A stretch of DNA of 64,000 bases from Sepiola atlantica (taxonomy: Eukaryota; Mollusca; Cephalopoda; Sepiida; Sepiolidae). The DNA lies in contig OY744532.1 in the NCBI GenBank assembly GCA_963556195.1, forward strand, positions 107,656,583-107,720,582, given 5' to 3'. A program made the position numbers and the translations under genes. The notes beneath the pieces were generated by a model that saw only the letters and a program-made list of their open reading frames with translations, was not told the origin of the DNA and ran no database searches. Positions 1-10,246 of this stretch are shown in pieces; within the stretch, counting starts at the first letter, position 1, and every line of letters starts with the position of its first letter.

Positions 1-520
1 TAGTCTAGAATCCTTATTCCAGTTTTTAACAAAATCCAGCACATGATTTTAAATTCTAAAAAAATGTGTAAAATTGAAGGCTTTTAAGCTTAAGGGATCT
101 TAAGAACAAATTCAAATTCAGGGAATTTCGCTTAATTGGTGTCTAATGACTATGGATAAAATTTGATGCAAATCTGAAATATTTGAATTTTCAAATGGGA
201 GGTTGTTTTCATATTATGCCCCCGAAAACCCTTTAAAATATTTCAAAGAAACTGAAATTTGGGGAATATTTATTGATGTTTAATATCTATTATTAAAATT
301 GCAAAATATCGGAACTATCTGAATTTTCACAAAAGGTATCTACTCTCTTTTTACTTCATTTAAATAAAACTAAATTAAACTAAATATAGTCCACATTACT
401 CACCCTTATGCCTAACAGCTATGTTCCAAAATTCATAATAATCGGTTAATTAGTTTAAGAGTGAATCCTATTCATAGAAATTTATAAACATATACAAAAA
501 GAGGTGTTATATTATTAAAG
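1..520 (+). repeat. Dispersed repeat family A, copy 1 (cut by the window edge)
   Basis: This stretch repeats with substitutions and small indels at about 6905-7545, 16695-17300, 40550-40870 (same strand) and 19755-20335, 26770-27121 (opposite strand). Shared landmarks are tagaatccttattcca, a run around ttaagcttaagggatcttaag, gaaatttggggaatatttatt, and aaatatagcccacatta near the 3' end. Fuller copies begin with a short GC-rich palindrome built on cccgtcccaggacggg. There is no coding potential, so it is a non-autonomous element of unknown class. Confidence 0.8.
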
Positions 521-602
521 CGTATGGTGGCAAGCAGAAAGGAATAGACAACACAGGATGGAAATTATAACAATTCAATCATTTATTTTCCAAAAAAACG
601 GA

Positions 603-835
603 AGGAAATTACCAAGAATTGTCGTCGTTGTTGTTGGTGGTAGAGATGGAAGCAGCGGCGGCACTTGTTGTTGTTGTTGTTGGTAGGAGTAGACACAGCG
701 ATGACTGTTGTTGTCGTTGTCGGTAGGAGTAAATGCAGCAATGATTGTTGTTGTTGTTGTTGGTAGGAGTAGAAGCAGCGATGACTGTTGTTGTTGTTGT
801 TTTCGTTAGTAGAAGCAGCAGCGCTGATGGTCGGG
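603..835. repeat. GTT-rich minisatellite, ~40-bp unit
   Basis: Four to five imperfect units of about 40 bp each combine a gttgttgttgttgg run with taggagtagaagcagcgatgac. Translations in several frames are simple-sequence peptides and are not credible genes. The downstream GC-richer stretch to about 1250 holds nothing I recognise. Confidence 0.75.
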
Positions 836-1254
836 GCGGAGCGGCCGCGATACCCATCGCAGCAGCTGTGGGTCTCGGTGGCCAGCGGTCCCTCTGCCTG
901 CCTGTTGCTTGACCCCACTATTTATAGAAAAGTGGTGGACGTAGTAGTAGACATATGTCTTCGGATGAAAGATGGCCCCATGATTCAGAAAATTGTGTTT
1001 CTTTTGGGACGTTCTTTTTGCCACAGTGAGCATGGCACATGAGCAATCCGCGTGTAATTGCTACGGTAACAAGTATGATCATGTGCTCCGACTTTTGTGT
1101 CATCACAGCGATTACAGAACGAGTCCCAATGCAGCCGATTCCACTTTTAAGCGGTCGGGAATCACGTACACAAGGCTTACTTGGGCAGCGGTCGTCACGG
1201 TAACACGTGCCGACAGTATGACGGTGTCTTCAAATCAAAATGAGATCTAAAAAT

Positions 1255-1960
1255 CATAACAGAGGTTTCGACTGATATGTTTGTCAGCCTTCTTCAGGTG
1301 TCGACTTCATTCCTATGCTTTCCCATCTTTAAATATGTTAATATTTTTCACTGTTTCTTGTGGACTTAAATCTTAATTTATTTGACGTTTATCGTTTTAT
1401 TAATAAGCACGAATACAACGAACATTCGTGGCGTGCTCCACGTGAAGAAACAGTATCGTTATTCCCCGACTGAGCTCCGATCTCTGGTTCCTTCTTGTAA
1501 GACATTCACAGCAAGAACTCGCTTTTCTACCACACTTGAAAATAGCTTTTCTTTTCCTCGATGCACCTAGTGTTAGGCGGAATTTCCATGCACAGAGTTT
1601 TTTTCAAAAAACTTCCCACCCATGGAACACATTACCATGGGACTGCTTCCGTGTAAACTACAACATGGCCATCTTCAAATCCAATGTCAACAAATACTTG
1701 TCATAACCCATCCTCATAAATAATCCAACTTTGTTCATTTCATTCATGAATTTCAATCCTCTCATAATATTCGTCATCATTCAACTGACAACCCATTCAT
1801 CTCATTAACCGTTATCCTCAAGTGGCTTTGGCCTTGATAAATGATGACTCATTAGTGAAAAGAAACCAAAAAAATGCATACGTCACCATAAATAAATGAA
1901 CCATACATCTGAAGAAGGCTGGAGACAACATCGTCCGAAATGTCGTAGAAATTTTTATGT
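1255..1960. mobile_element. Retroelement remnant with hammerhead-like ends
   Basis: At about 1270-1305 the minus strand reads CTGAAGA, a stem-loop, then CGAAAC. At about 1909-1945 the plus strand reads CTGAAGA, a 20-nt stem-loop region, then CGAAATGTC. This CTGAAGA..GAAAC pattern is typical of Penelope-like element termini that carry hammerhead ribozymes. Stem I cannot be paired well at either site, so both look decayed. They face each other around a LINE 3' end at 1430-1705. Confidence 0.45.
1430..1706 (+). pseudogene. Non-LTR retrotransposon ORF 3' end, frameshifted
   Basis: Conceptual translation in shifting frames gives the usual C-terminal tail of Jockey/CR1-group LINE polyproteins: an S-F-F-x-R-x-x-x-x-W-N-x-L-P-like block, then F-K-S-N-V-N-K-Y-L and a stop at about 1704. 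The same tail appears, better preserved, at 7723-8067 (-) and 16171-16407 (+). Frameshifts and internal stops make it a pseudogene. Confidence 0.6.
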
Positions 1961-2098
1961 TGATGAGGACAACAGTCAGTAATGTACATAATACAAGTAT
2001 TTCGTTCCTTCTTTTTTTTTATTATAAAACTAGCATGGCTACTCGGCGTTACCCGGGATCATGGACAACAAAATAAAAAAAATGTGTTCTTTTAAAAC

Positions 2099-2099
2099 T

Positions 2100-2170
<71 letters not shown>
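2099..2170. repeat. (CT)n(TA)n microsatellite
   Basis: A CT run passes directly into a TA run. The sequence just upstream (ctagcatggctactcggcgttacccgggatcatgg) looks like the edge of a dispersed repeat. Confidence 0.95.
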
Positions 2171-2171
<1 letters not shown>

Positions 2172-2275
2172 TTAGTTAATTAGTTCAAATATTAACAAAA
2201 TGAACAAAACCATTACTTTTCAAAAGTGCTCAATATATATTAGAGCTTTTATATTAAAATAAACATAGTTTGAGC

Positions 2276-2320
2276 ATCCGACAATTGTTTCAGAACCTTC
2301 CTCGGCTCCTCTTCAGGGAT
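2276..2320 (-). ncRNA. Candidate hammerhead ribozyme (minimal stem III, GUC site)
   Basis: On the minus strand, CTGAAGA (2310-2316) is followed by a pairable stem II (GGAGCC/GGTTCT, with two G-U pairs), then GAA and a self-complementary ACAATTGT acting as a minimal stem III, then C as cleavage base H17 (GUC triplet). Stem I pairs GGAT (2276-2279) with ATCC (2317-2320). This is the minimal type I layout known from Penelope-like elements and metazoan retrozymes. A shared GCTC..GAGC box lies next to it at 2225-2250. Confidence 0.65.
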
Positions 2321-2639
2321 ATACTGATGAGCAAAGATTATACCCGCCAATACACAATCATAAGAAAACAAACAAAACAAAATAAAAAAATCAAACAAAC
2401 AAACTACACTTCAAGATTTTCAGACAATTTTTGATACCCACCTATCGACGCCCAAGAAAATCGGTCAGCTAAAACTTTTGGCAGGCCGGCTAGACATCGC
2501 CGTCTCATCACAACGCGCGCACACATTAAGACAGACTCATACAATCACACATCACGCTTATACGCACACATTTATATACTCACAAACACACATACACACT
2601 TATATATAAATGTACAGATATAAAACAAACATAAATGCC

Positions 2640-2686
2640 CATATATATATCCACATACACCCACATATATATACACATATATACAC

Positions 2687-2762
<76 letters not shown>
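2640..2762. repeat. (TA)n microsatellite
   Basis: A long TA run with CA/TA interruptions at its left end. It abuts the fold-back element at 2763 directly. Confidence 0.95.
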
Positions 2763-2768
<6 letters not shown>

Positions 2769-2851
2769 ATAAAATGAAGTAATAAAATAAGGTGTCAATC
2801 AAATTTTATTAGAATTCAAAGTTCATGCAAAGCATCCTTAAGTCCTTAGGT

Positions 2852-3043
2852 TTGATTGATTTATTTATCATTAACATTGAATATGGACACATTTCGCGAC
2901 TGGATAACTTTGCCGGCCCCTTCAATTTCACGTATTTGGACTGCTGTTTGTATCTTGGAGTAATGTCCTTCCTGATTATGCTTCTCAACTTGTATGACCT
3001 GGATGGACTGTATGGATTCAACAAAAGTATGTTTTTGGATTGA
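2852..3043 (+). CDS. Small conserved ORF inside fold-back element (unknown)
   Basis: An open frame of about 63 codons includes LDNFAGPFNFTYLDC, a hydrophobic stretch LGVMSFLIMLLNL that could span a membrane, and a C-terminus in FNKSMFLD. The second copy of the element (43036-43227, minus strand) keeps the same frame and stop. I count three nucleotide differences over the ORF, all transitions, two of them amino-acid changing (A/T, C/Y). That similarity is explained by recent duplication and gives no evidence of selection. I do not recognise the peptide. It could be a captured exon or chance. Confidence 0.3.
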   Translation: MIDLFIINIEYGHISRLDNFAGPFNFTYLDCCLYLGVMSFLIMLLNLYDLDGLYGFNKSMFLD

Positions 3044-3140
3044 TATGTTTGATGTTATGTATTTTTATATATTTGTGTATATAATTTTATATATTTTCAA
3101 AGCGTAATTTTATTGCCTGTAGTAGTATAACTGCGGTAAT

Positions 3141-3189
3141 GGTCCTCTGAAGAGAAGAATTATCTTTGAAAACTCATGAGCTTAGGACT
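3141..3189 (+). ncRNA. Candidate hammerhead ribozyme in the right arm of copy 1
   Basis: CTGAAGA (3147-3153), stem II GAAGA..TCTTT with an ATTA-type loop, GAA (3168-3170), and a stem III folding ACTC onto GAG with one mismatch. Then comes U-H (H17 = T), and a stem I of about six pairs joins GGTCCT (3141-3146) to AGGACT (3184-3189). The same core occurs at 43321-43369 and, inverted, at 42890-42938. Confidence 0.75.
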
Positions 3190-3367
3190 TAAGGATACTT
3201 TGCATGAACTTTGAATTCTAATAAAATTTGATTGACACCTTATTTTATTACTTCATTTTATATTATAATATTAATGCTCTATCCAGTATATTGAGCTTCA
3301 GTTTTTTATCCGGATGTTTCACTAATTATAAGATATTAGTTGACGCTTATATCTTTTGTTGGATTGC

Positions 3368-3369
<2 letters not shown>

Positions 3370-3407
<38 letters not shown>

Positions 3408-3416
3408 TACATAAAC
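3370..3416. repeat. (TA)n(CA)n microsatellite
   Basis: TA run changing to acacac/atac repeats. It is the right boundary of the fold-back element. Confidence 0.9.
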
Positions 3417-3889
3417 ATACATATATTTATCTATTTTGCGTAATGTATTAAGGATTTAATTTTTTATTTCCCATTTTCCCCATAAGCTGCTAAATAGAGT
3501 GTTATATACATTAAGACAATCGCTATTTATTATTTAATTAAAATTCTTAAACAAATATCAATCATATTCACCAACGAACCAAGTTTATCCATTATTATTC
3601 CTTTAACTAATTGAAAAATAGAAGCCGGGGTTATTAATATCGACTAGTTATGTCTTCTCTTTCTCTCTATCTTCCTCCCCGCTTTCTCTCTCTTTCTCTC
3701 TCATCTATATAAGTTAAAAAAACATATTGCATTTTCAAATGTCAGGACAAAAAGTACCCTTTCACACTAAAGTTCGATGGAAAAAAAATCTCTCTAAATG
3801 TCGACCAAACCCTGAAAAAGATTTTTCTGTCGATCCCCAAAAGAATGAATATTACCAAAACAAAATGTGTCAATATTCTGTCCGAGGCT
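3417..3889. other. AT-rich spacer, nothing recognised
   Basis: Contains a CT-rich stretch at 3655-3710. Short open frames here have no recognisable domain. Confidence 0.6.
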
Positions 3890-4435
3890 TCTTCTTCTTC
3901 TTTGCGTGTCTTTGAAGCGTCATGTGGTCATACAACAGTTTCCCACTTTTTTGCGCAGTCCTTTGCATTATTGTTGTATTCTGCAAGATCTTTCAAGCTG
4001 CACTGGTTGGGCAATAGAGGGCAGACCAGGCAGTGTTGCATCGTATGGTCCTCCTCTCCACATTCACAGATGGTTGCGTCAGTTTTGTAGCCCCATCTAC
4101 CCATAGCAACATTTGATAGACCCATTCACGTTCTCAAGCGGTTTAGTGTTTTCTACTAAAGCCAGGGTGCTTCTGAATCGGAACGGAGGGCTTTGGAAGG
4201 AGGGATTCCAGGTTAGTGAGAAGGGGCCATTCTCTAGCCGTCTGGTCCACAGCTGTAGTCTGGTCTCTTCCTGTTATGTTGTTAGGAGTTCAACATGGCT
4301 GAGGAAGCTTCTCTTTGACTTCAGTCGTTGAACCATTGGTTCACATCCATAAAGGAAATAGCGTTCATCACTGATAGACTTTGTGATCTCTACTCGGCTG
4401 GCAATTTCTTGTCTCAGAACTGAAAACCGTCTCTT
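3890..4435 (-). pseudogene. Non-LTR retrotransposon C-terminus, copy 1
   Basis: The minus strand at 3928-4125 encodes CECGEEDHTMQHCLVCPLL followed by a DLAEYN..AKDC..KW segment. This has the C-x-C..H..C zinc-knuckle spacing often found at the end of LINE reverse-transcriptase proteins. Homology with a second fragment at about 5000-5430 continues upstream in the minus sense with interruptions. It is a decayed 3' fragment. Confidence 0.65.
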
Positions 4436-4639
4436 TTTATGCCTCTTTCCTAGACCTGTTTTAGCCTAGCTTTGACTAATAATGCATATTATTGTAATGT
4501 GTTCACTTCGCACTTCTTTCTGGACCACAGCAACACACACATATGAATCTAATTTTCTTACTTTGCTGAAGTAGGTCTCCACCAACACTTAAACAGATCT
4601 CTAATCTGGACCTTTATCAAAACGGTTCTCTAACTATGA

Positions 4640-4775
4640 CTAGAAAAATACCCGTCCCAGGACGTATAACATTAATTCCACAAGGTTTGCAACACTTTTA
4701 TGTCCACTTCCGAAGATTAAAATCAAGATATAATGATACTAAACCTTATTTCTAGAATCCTTATTCTAATTTTGA
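4640..4775 (+). repeat. Dispersed repeat family A, 5' fragment
   Basis: Starts with cccgtcccaggacg, continues through cacttttatgtccacttccg and aaaatcaagatataatgata, and stops shortly after tagaatccttattct. Confidence 0.75.
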
Positions 4776-4807
4776 GCAAAATCCATTTTTTGAAGAACTG
4801 TATTTTC

Positions 4808-4945
4808 ACCACAGTGTCTAACTCTATTCTCGTGGGGAGGCAAGTAACTGGAATCATACAAAGCAAAAAGAATTGGCTCCTACACGCCTTTTCACTTTGT
4901 GTCTAACTCTACCCTCGTGGGGAGGCAAGTAAATAGGAACTCTTA
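4808..4945 (+). repeat. Two SINE tail fragments
   Basis: Two copies of gtctaactctaN-cctcgtggggaggcaagtaa lie about 90 bp apart. In reverse complement the same segment is the edge of the U2-related SINEs at 53800, 58134 and 58338. Confidence 0.6.
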
Positions 4946-4984
4946 CACAAACACCGATCTGATCAGCACAAGACTCAAAATCCA

Positions 4985-5430
4985 ACAGACTCACAACTTC
5001 TGCTTCTTTGCGTGTCTTTGAAGTGTCATGTGCTCATACGACAGTTTCTCACTTTTTTACGCAGTCCTTTGCATTAGTGTTGTATTCTGCAAGATCTTTC
5101 AAGCTGCACCGGTTGGGCAGTAGAGGGCAGACCAGGCAATGTTGCATCGTTTGGTCCTCCTTTCCACATTCACAGATGGTTACGGTCAGTTTTGTAACCC
5201 CATCTAGTCATAGCAACTTTTGATTGACCCATTCCCGTTCTCAGGCGGTTGAGTGTTTTTCAACTGGAGCCAGGGTTCTTCTGAATCAGGAGGGAGGATT
5301 CCCATGTCAATAGGAGAATGGTCATTCTCTAGCCGTCTGGTCCACAGCTGTAGTCTGATCTCTTCCTGAGATGTTGTTAGGGGTTCAACATGGCTGAGGA
5401 AGCTTCGCCTTGACTTCAGTGCTGAAAAAG
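4985..5430 (-). pseudogene. Non-LTR retrotransposon C-terminus, copy 2
   Basis: Closely matches 3890-4330, including the same CECG..C zinc-knuckle region on the minus strand. The two copies have diverged independently and lie about 1.1 kb apart with SINE and family A fragments between them. Confidence 0.65.
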
Positions 5431-5559
5431 AATATATCAGCTTTGTGGGTGTGTCCTGTGTAGTTTATAACTTTTATGCGAGCGCACACACACACAACTG
5501 CTCTTTATATAATAAAAGATGTAGAAACTCAAATTATTTGACAACGACTCTTTTTGTTG

Positions 5560-5990
5560 TATCCTGCACTGCCGTTGCATCTATTAAGTGTCGGTAACTA
5601 ACCTGCGTCAACGACTAAATCTGCGACCACTCTTCTCGGCACTGCTGCAGCGCCGTCTCCGGTTGTTTGGTTATACTGCTCATTATCAAGCAGAGGAATT
5701 GATCCGAGACATACCCCCCCCTTCACTACCTGATTGCCGCAAATGCATTGGTTGGCAGCTGAAAACCTAGACAATTACCATCAACAAGGACCTCAGCAAA
5801 ATCCCGGTCCACAAGTTGTTGGTCTTTATCGATGGAATAGGGACTGGCTTGCCGTCTCTGTGGATCTCACACATGGGCTGCTATAGTCAGAGATGCTGTG
5901 CAAGCGAAGGAAGAAGCCAGATCCATCCGCGATCCGGGTAAATTCCGCACCAAGAACAAGATGAAGAGAAGAAGTACTAATACTTCAAGG
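5560..5990 (+). pseudogene. Second LINE type, 3' ORF remnant
   Basis: Translation in broken frames gives RRLRLFGYTAHYQAEELIRDI followed by segments such as PVHKLLVFIDG. This matches the generic LRWFGHVARM..-type region near the end of many RTE/CR1-like LINE proteins. Stops and frameshifts show it is dead. Confidence 0.55.
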
Positions 5991-6355
5991 CTCCCAAAAC
6001 TGATACTGGAATTGTCCACACTGACATATGGCCTAATGGTTAAAAGCGTTGCTAACAATCAGTTCTAGGTGATAGTTTTCTGGAGCTTAAATTGATTCTT
6101 CTACCTTGTCATGGCTGATGGAATAAGAACAATCTGCCTCTGTCGATGAAATAAAGAATACAGTTTGAAATTTCGTCCAGGTTCCCGACTTCAAGATAAA
6201 GATTCTCACGGTTGACTAGGCGATTCCAAAGTTCGGAAAGATACACTTGAAGACATTGTGATCGTAGCAAACAAGGTAAGAATAATGGTCTGAATGATAC
6301 AAACAATTTGATATTTAATATTTTTGTAACTTTTATTTTATTTTTATATTTTCAG

Positions 6356-6772
6356 CAAACAACCGACATAGAATACGTTGAACCAACAGAAGGTAAATGC
6401 TATCCAGGCATTCAAGAAATAATCGGCCAATTGAAAGACTGGACGTGGGTCTATGGAAAGACCCCTGCTTTCACTCTGTCCCGTAAATTTTGCATCCAGC
6501 TCCCTACAGGCAATGTAACATTAGAAATGACATCCCAAATCAAAGAGGGCGTCATCGTGAATCTACAATTTACGACGTTTCCTTTCCAGCCGTGGTTAGA
6601 ACAGATTGTTACACGGGTGTGCAACAGGGTAGAATCTCAAAGACTATGCCATCAACAACTGGAATCATGCCTTAAAGAACTACAAGTGACGTTGCTCGAT
6701 AAGTCAAAGACACAAGCGTTTCATGTGAATAATCAAATTATAACCTGTGTCAGAAAATTATTGTTAGAATGA
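6356..6772 (+). CDS. Lipoyltransferase (LIPT1/LplA family) C-terminal exon
   Basis: An open frame of 138 codons starts directly after a good splice acceptor (tttttatattttcag, ending at 6355) and ends with a TGA at 6770-6772. Residues near the start read EPTEGKCYPGI, and about 20 residues later comes DWTWVYGKTPAF. The W-x-YGKTP-x-F signature and the preceding PTD/E..PGI block are characteristic of the C-terminal accessory domain of lipoate-protein ligases and mitochondrial lipoyltransferase 1, which attach lipoyl groups to E2 subunits and the glycine cleavage H protein. The catalytic N-terminal domain is not visible upstream, so this is a terminal exon or a partial copy. A potential donor (caaacaag|gtaag) lies at 6275, but the frame before it stays open for only about 20 codons and is not recognisable. 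No other intact exon is seen in the window. The frame is uninterrupted and its composition is coding-like, in contrast to its neighbours. Confidence 0.72.
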   Translation, partial: QTTDIEYVEPTEGKCYPGIQEIIGQLKDWTWVYGKTPAFTLSRKFCIQLPTGNVTLEMTSQIKEGVIVNLQFTTFPFQPWLEQIVTRVCNRVESQRLCHQQLESCLKELQVTLLDKSKTQAFHVNNQIITCVRKLLLE

Positions 6773-6904
6773 ACAATATTTTTTTTCCTAAACGTAAAGT
6801 GAGGATTTCTTTTTCCTCAGGAAATCGACCTTTGTGAGGTCAAGTTGTTCAAAGAGAATTATTTCTGTTACGCCTGGCAGTTTATATTTCACACTAGAAG
6901 AAAT

Positions 6905-7545
6905 CCCCGTCCCAGAATGAGTAAAGTTAATTCCTTGAACAGAACACAGTCTTGCACCACTTTTATGTCCTCTTACAGAGATTAAAATCAAGGTATAATG
7001 CTACTAAACCTCATGTCTTGAACCCTTATTCCAATTTTTTGATCAAAATCATTTACATGATTTTGATTTTAGAAAATGTCTAAAATTTAAGCTTAAGGGG
7101 TCTTAAGAAGAAATAAAAATTCAGGGAATCTTGATTAATTGGTGTCTAATTACGATGAATTAAATTCAATGTAAATCTGATAGATTTGAATTTTCAAGTG
7201 AGAAGTTGTGCCCATATTATGCCCCCTTAAAAACCCTTTAAAATATTTGAATTTCCAAATGTAAGATTATGTCACCCTTTAAAATACCCCAAAGAAACTG
7301 AAATTTGGGGAATATTTATTAATTGATGTCGAATACCTATTATTCAAATTTCACAAAAATCAGAGATATCTGAATTTTCACAAAAGGAGTCCACCTCCTC
7401 TCTGCCCCCTGTACATTAAATTAGACTAAATATAGCCCACATTACCTCCCCTTATGCCTAACAGCTGTATTTGTATTGATAGGTTAATTAGTTTAGGAGA
7501 GAATCCTCTACTTAGAAATATATAAACATACACGCATACCTGACT
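6905..7545 (+). repeat. Dispersed repeat family A, near full-length
   Basis: Starts at ccccgtcccagaatg and runs through the family landmarks to atataaacatacacgcatacctgac. It contains a local duplication of the ccctttaaaat segment. It lies about 130 bp downstream of the lipoyltransferase stop. Confidence 0.85.
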
Positions 7546-7584
7546 TTATATATATTAGAGATATTGATTGTAAATCCAGTAGAA

Positions 7585-8310
7585 CTCATTGCAATTAAAG
7601 ATTTTTTTTACAAACGAATCACCTCTTATCAAGGCCCAAAGGCCACTCGAGGATAAGTGTTATTGCGTTGGACAGGTAGATGGTGAGACACCAAGGGGAT
7701 TTGTAACAATGGTTGTAACTAGTCAGAATTTGCTTAGCAAGAATTTGTTTACATTGGATTTGAAAACGGTAAAGTTATAGTCAACTGGGGAGCAGTCCCG
7801 TGGTATTGTGTTCCACAGATAGGCAGTTCTAGGAAAGAAACTCTGCCCATTGACGTTCCGCTTATTTTTTGGTATGCAGAGGGAGGGGGAAGGGAAATTA
7901 TTTTCAGTGGTTGTAGCTTGACGAGTTTTTGCTGTGAATGTTTTACGTTGGGAGGACGATAGAATGAAGCTCAGACGAGCACCTGCCATGAAAATCACGA
8001 TAGAGTAGAGAAAGACTAGCGACGTCTCTTCTGTGAGAAAGAGGTAGTAGGGTGGAGAAGAGGACATCGCCCACTAGATTTCAGAGTCGGTTTTGCACTC
8101 TGCCACAGAAGGAAAGTGTGCTCTGAGCAGCACCTCCCCAGATGTGGCAACAGTACCTCCCCATCTTAGGATGTATTTGACTCTTATACAGGTGGAGGAT
8201 CGCGCCAGGAGTGAGATACTTTATGGAGCGGTAGAATGGTCCAACCATTTTCCAGTGTTTTGTTGAAATTGCAGAAGGAAATAGTGGGAAACGTTGAAAC
8301 ATCACTCAAT
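7585..8310 (-). pseudogene. LINE 3' end (Jockey/CR1 group), minus strand
   Basis: Two minus-strand frames fit one LINE: 8305-8081 includes KMGRYCCHIWGGAA, and 8067-7723 includes GQSFFPRTAYLWNTIPRD..FKSNVNKFLLSKF with a stop. The C-x-H-x-W-x-G and FFPRT..LWN..P blocks are the normal C-terminal landmarks. A frameshift separates the two parts. The 3' untranslated region continues to about 7610 and includes aggccactcgaggataa, also found at 33270. Confidence 0.75.
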
Positions 8311-8311
8311 A

Positions 8312-9420
8312 AGTCTCGGGCCTAACTTAATAAAAACAACTTTTAGGCAAAATTCAACCTTATTCATCAACATAGTCTCCTTCTAGGGTGATACACCTGT
8401 TCCAAAGCTTCCCTAACAATTTGTATTTTTTGTAGAACAATTTGTCTTTGGCCTCAAAATACATCTCAGTTTCCGACATCACTTGTTCATTGGAGCCCAA
8501 TCTCTTTCCCTGGAGCATTTTTTTGAGGTCTGAAAACAGCGAGTAGTCGCTAAGTGGCAGATCTAGAGAATAGGGTTAGTGCGGAAGCAATTCATGTAGT
8601 CTTGCCATCGTTATGATCGACTTGTGACACGGTGCATTGTCTTGGTGAAAGAGAACTTTTTTTCTTTTTCATTTGTGACCGTTTTTTATTTGTGATTTCT
8701 TCCTTCAAACGCACCAATAATGCTATAATATATTCGCATTTGATGGTTCGTCATTTCGCAAATTAATCGATGAACGAAATAACTTGCGCATCCAACAAAA
8801 TACGGAGGCCAAAACCTTGCCTGCTGATGTTTGTGTTCTTGGTCGCTTTGGACGGTTTTCACCTGCTGCTGTCCACTCAGCTGGCTGCTGATTTGACTCC
8901 GGAGTTAAGTGGTAGATCCACGTTTCATCCATTGTCACATATTGACACAAACACTCCTGTTTTGTTGCGTTGAAACAGTTGCAAACAACTCTCTGAATCG
9001 TCGACGCATTGTGTTTTTGATCGACTGTGATCAAACGCGGCACCCACTTTGAACACAGCTTTCTCATTGATAAATGTTCATGCGAAATGGTGAATACACT
9101 TTCGCCTTCTGATATCTTCAACTCCTTCGCTATCTCACGCAACTTCAAAACGAGTTTGTGAACTTTTTTTTTTTATGTTTTCAGGGACAACTGTCGAACT
9201 TGGGCGACCTGAGTGTTCATCATCATTTGTGTCTGAATAACACTTAAAAAGCCATTGCTTTGCTTGAACAGTATTTTTCCCATCAGAAAGCAATGCTTTA
9301 TAAACACACGAAATTCAGATTTGTCTGACAATTATCAGCAGTAGCCAGTTCACTTAAATAACTGTAATTTGTAAACTAATAATCCGATTGGACTCACATT
9401 TTGGCACCTGCAATTTGAAG
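8312..9420 (-). pseudogene. Mariner-family transposon, decayed
   Basis: The minus strand encodes mariner transposase pieces in order. First is a helix-turn-helix region (REIAKELKISEG, then LSMRKLCSKWVPRL). Then comes the catalytic MDETWIYHLTPE motif with KRPRTQTSAGKVLASVF (main frame 9148-8723). Further frameshifted blocks include a DNAP-like segment and a SLDL-x-x-SDY segment toward 8500. Mariner transposases use a DD34D triad; the first Asp is visible and the last region is recognisable, but the frame is broken at several places. Not active. Confidence 0.8.
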
Positions 9421-9996
9421 GTTAGTACTTTATAAAAATCATATTTAAAAAAAAAATGAAAAGTCAATGTATAGATGGGCGTAAGCGGGTCATCGATCTG
9501 CCCACATTGTCTGTTGTCTTGTTCATTGACAGAAACAGCTGTTCTCTCCTTGACTCGTTGTAGTTAACTCACAAGAAAGCATAACCCTCGGCACTGATGA
9601 TATATCTGTAAAGAAGATTGTGAAATTTTAAATCTTTATTCTCCTAGCTGCTGGAATCAAGTGAACATAAGAACGGATGACTCCGTTAATTGCACTATTT
9701 GCGCTACTCCTTACAGTACTTTGCAGCAAGTATATCAAGAGAAAGTGCAGCTTCCCTTTTATTCCTCCTATGATGGTGCAGGACTCGAAAACTACAAACG
9801 TCTAATGTCTCAGAAATAGAAATATCTGGCTACGTACTGCTACGTACCTCCTCCCATGACGCGACTATAAATATTATATTAGCCATTTATATTTACGTCC
9901 CGGGAGGTATTTATTTATCCCTCTTTCTCTCAAATCCATCCGCATCATTTCCTTCCATGTTTTCCTTGGTCTTCCCTTTGTCATTTCAATCCAACA
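9421..9996. other. Spacer, nothing recognised
   Basis: Mixed-composition sequence without a convincing frame or repeat that I can identify. Confidence 0.5.
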
Positions 9997-10246
9997 CATT
10001 TTACCAGCATGTAAAACAGATGGTAAACATTTTACCAGCATGTTAAACAGATGGTAAACATTTTACCAGCATGTTAAACAGATGGTAAACATTTTACCAA
10101 CATGTTAAACAGATGGTAAACATTTTACCAGCATGTTAAACAGATGGTAAACATTTTACCAGCATGTAAAACAGATGGTAAACATTTTACCAGCATGTTA
10201 AACAGATGGTAAACATTTTACCAGCATGTTAAACAGATGGTAAACC
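9997..10246. repeat. 31-bp minisatellite, ~8 copies
   Basis: The unit contains cattttaccagcatgttaaa and cagatggtaaa. Copies differ mainly by taaaa/ttaaa and agc/aac. The unit itself is partly self-complementary (ttacca/tggtaa). Confidence 0.95.

Larger units (their letters stand above)
2763..3372 (+). mobile_element. TA-flanked fold-back element, copy 1 (left arm truncated)
   Basis: It begins attataatataaaatgaagt and returns to the inverse of that sequence at about 3240-3268. The left arm stops early, at about 2850. The right arm is full length and carries a hammerhead core at 3141-3189. About 100 bp beyond the right arm (3269-3372), including a GCTC..GAGC box, is shared with the outer flank of the second copy at 42708-43450. 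The two copies therefore moved or duplicated as one compound unit. TA microsatellites bound both. Confidence 0.8.

Noticed and set aside
583..918. Asn/Gln/Thr-rich frames over the GTT minisatellite
   Set aside because: Several overlapping frames all give simple-sequence peptides; no independent coding evidence.
6109..6306. Minus-strand 65-codon frame upstream of the lipoyltransferase exon
   Set aside because: Opposite strand to the exon, no recognisable motif, likely chance.
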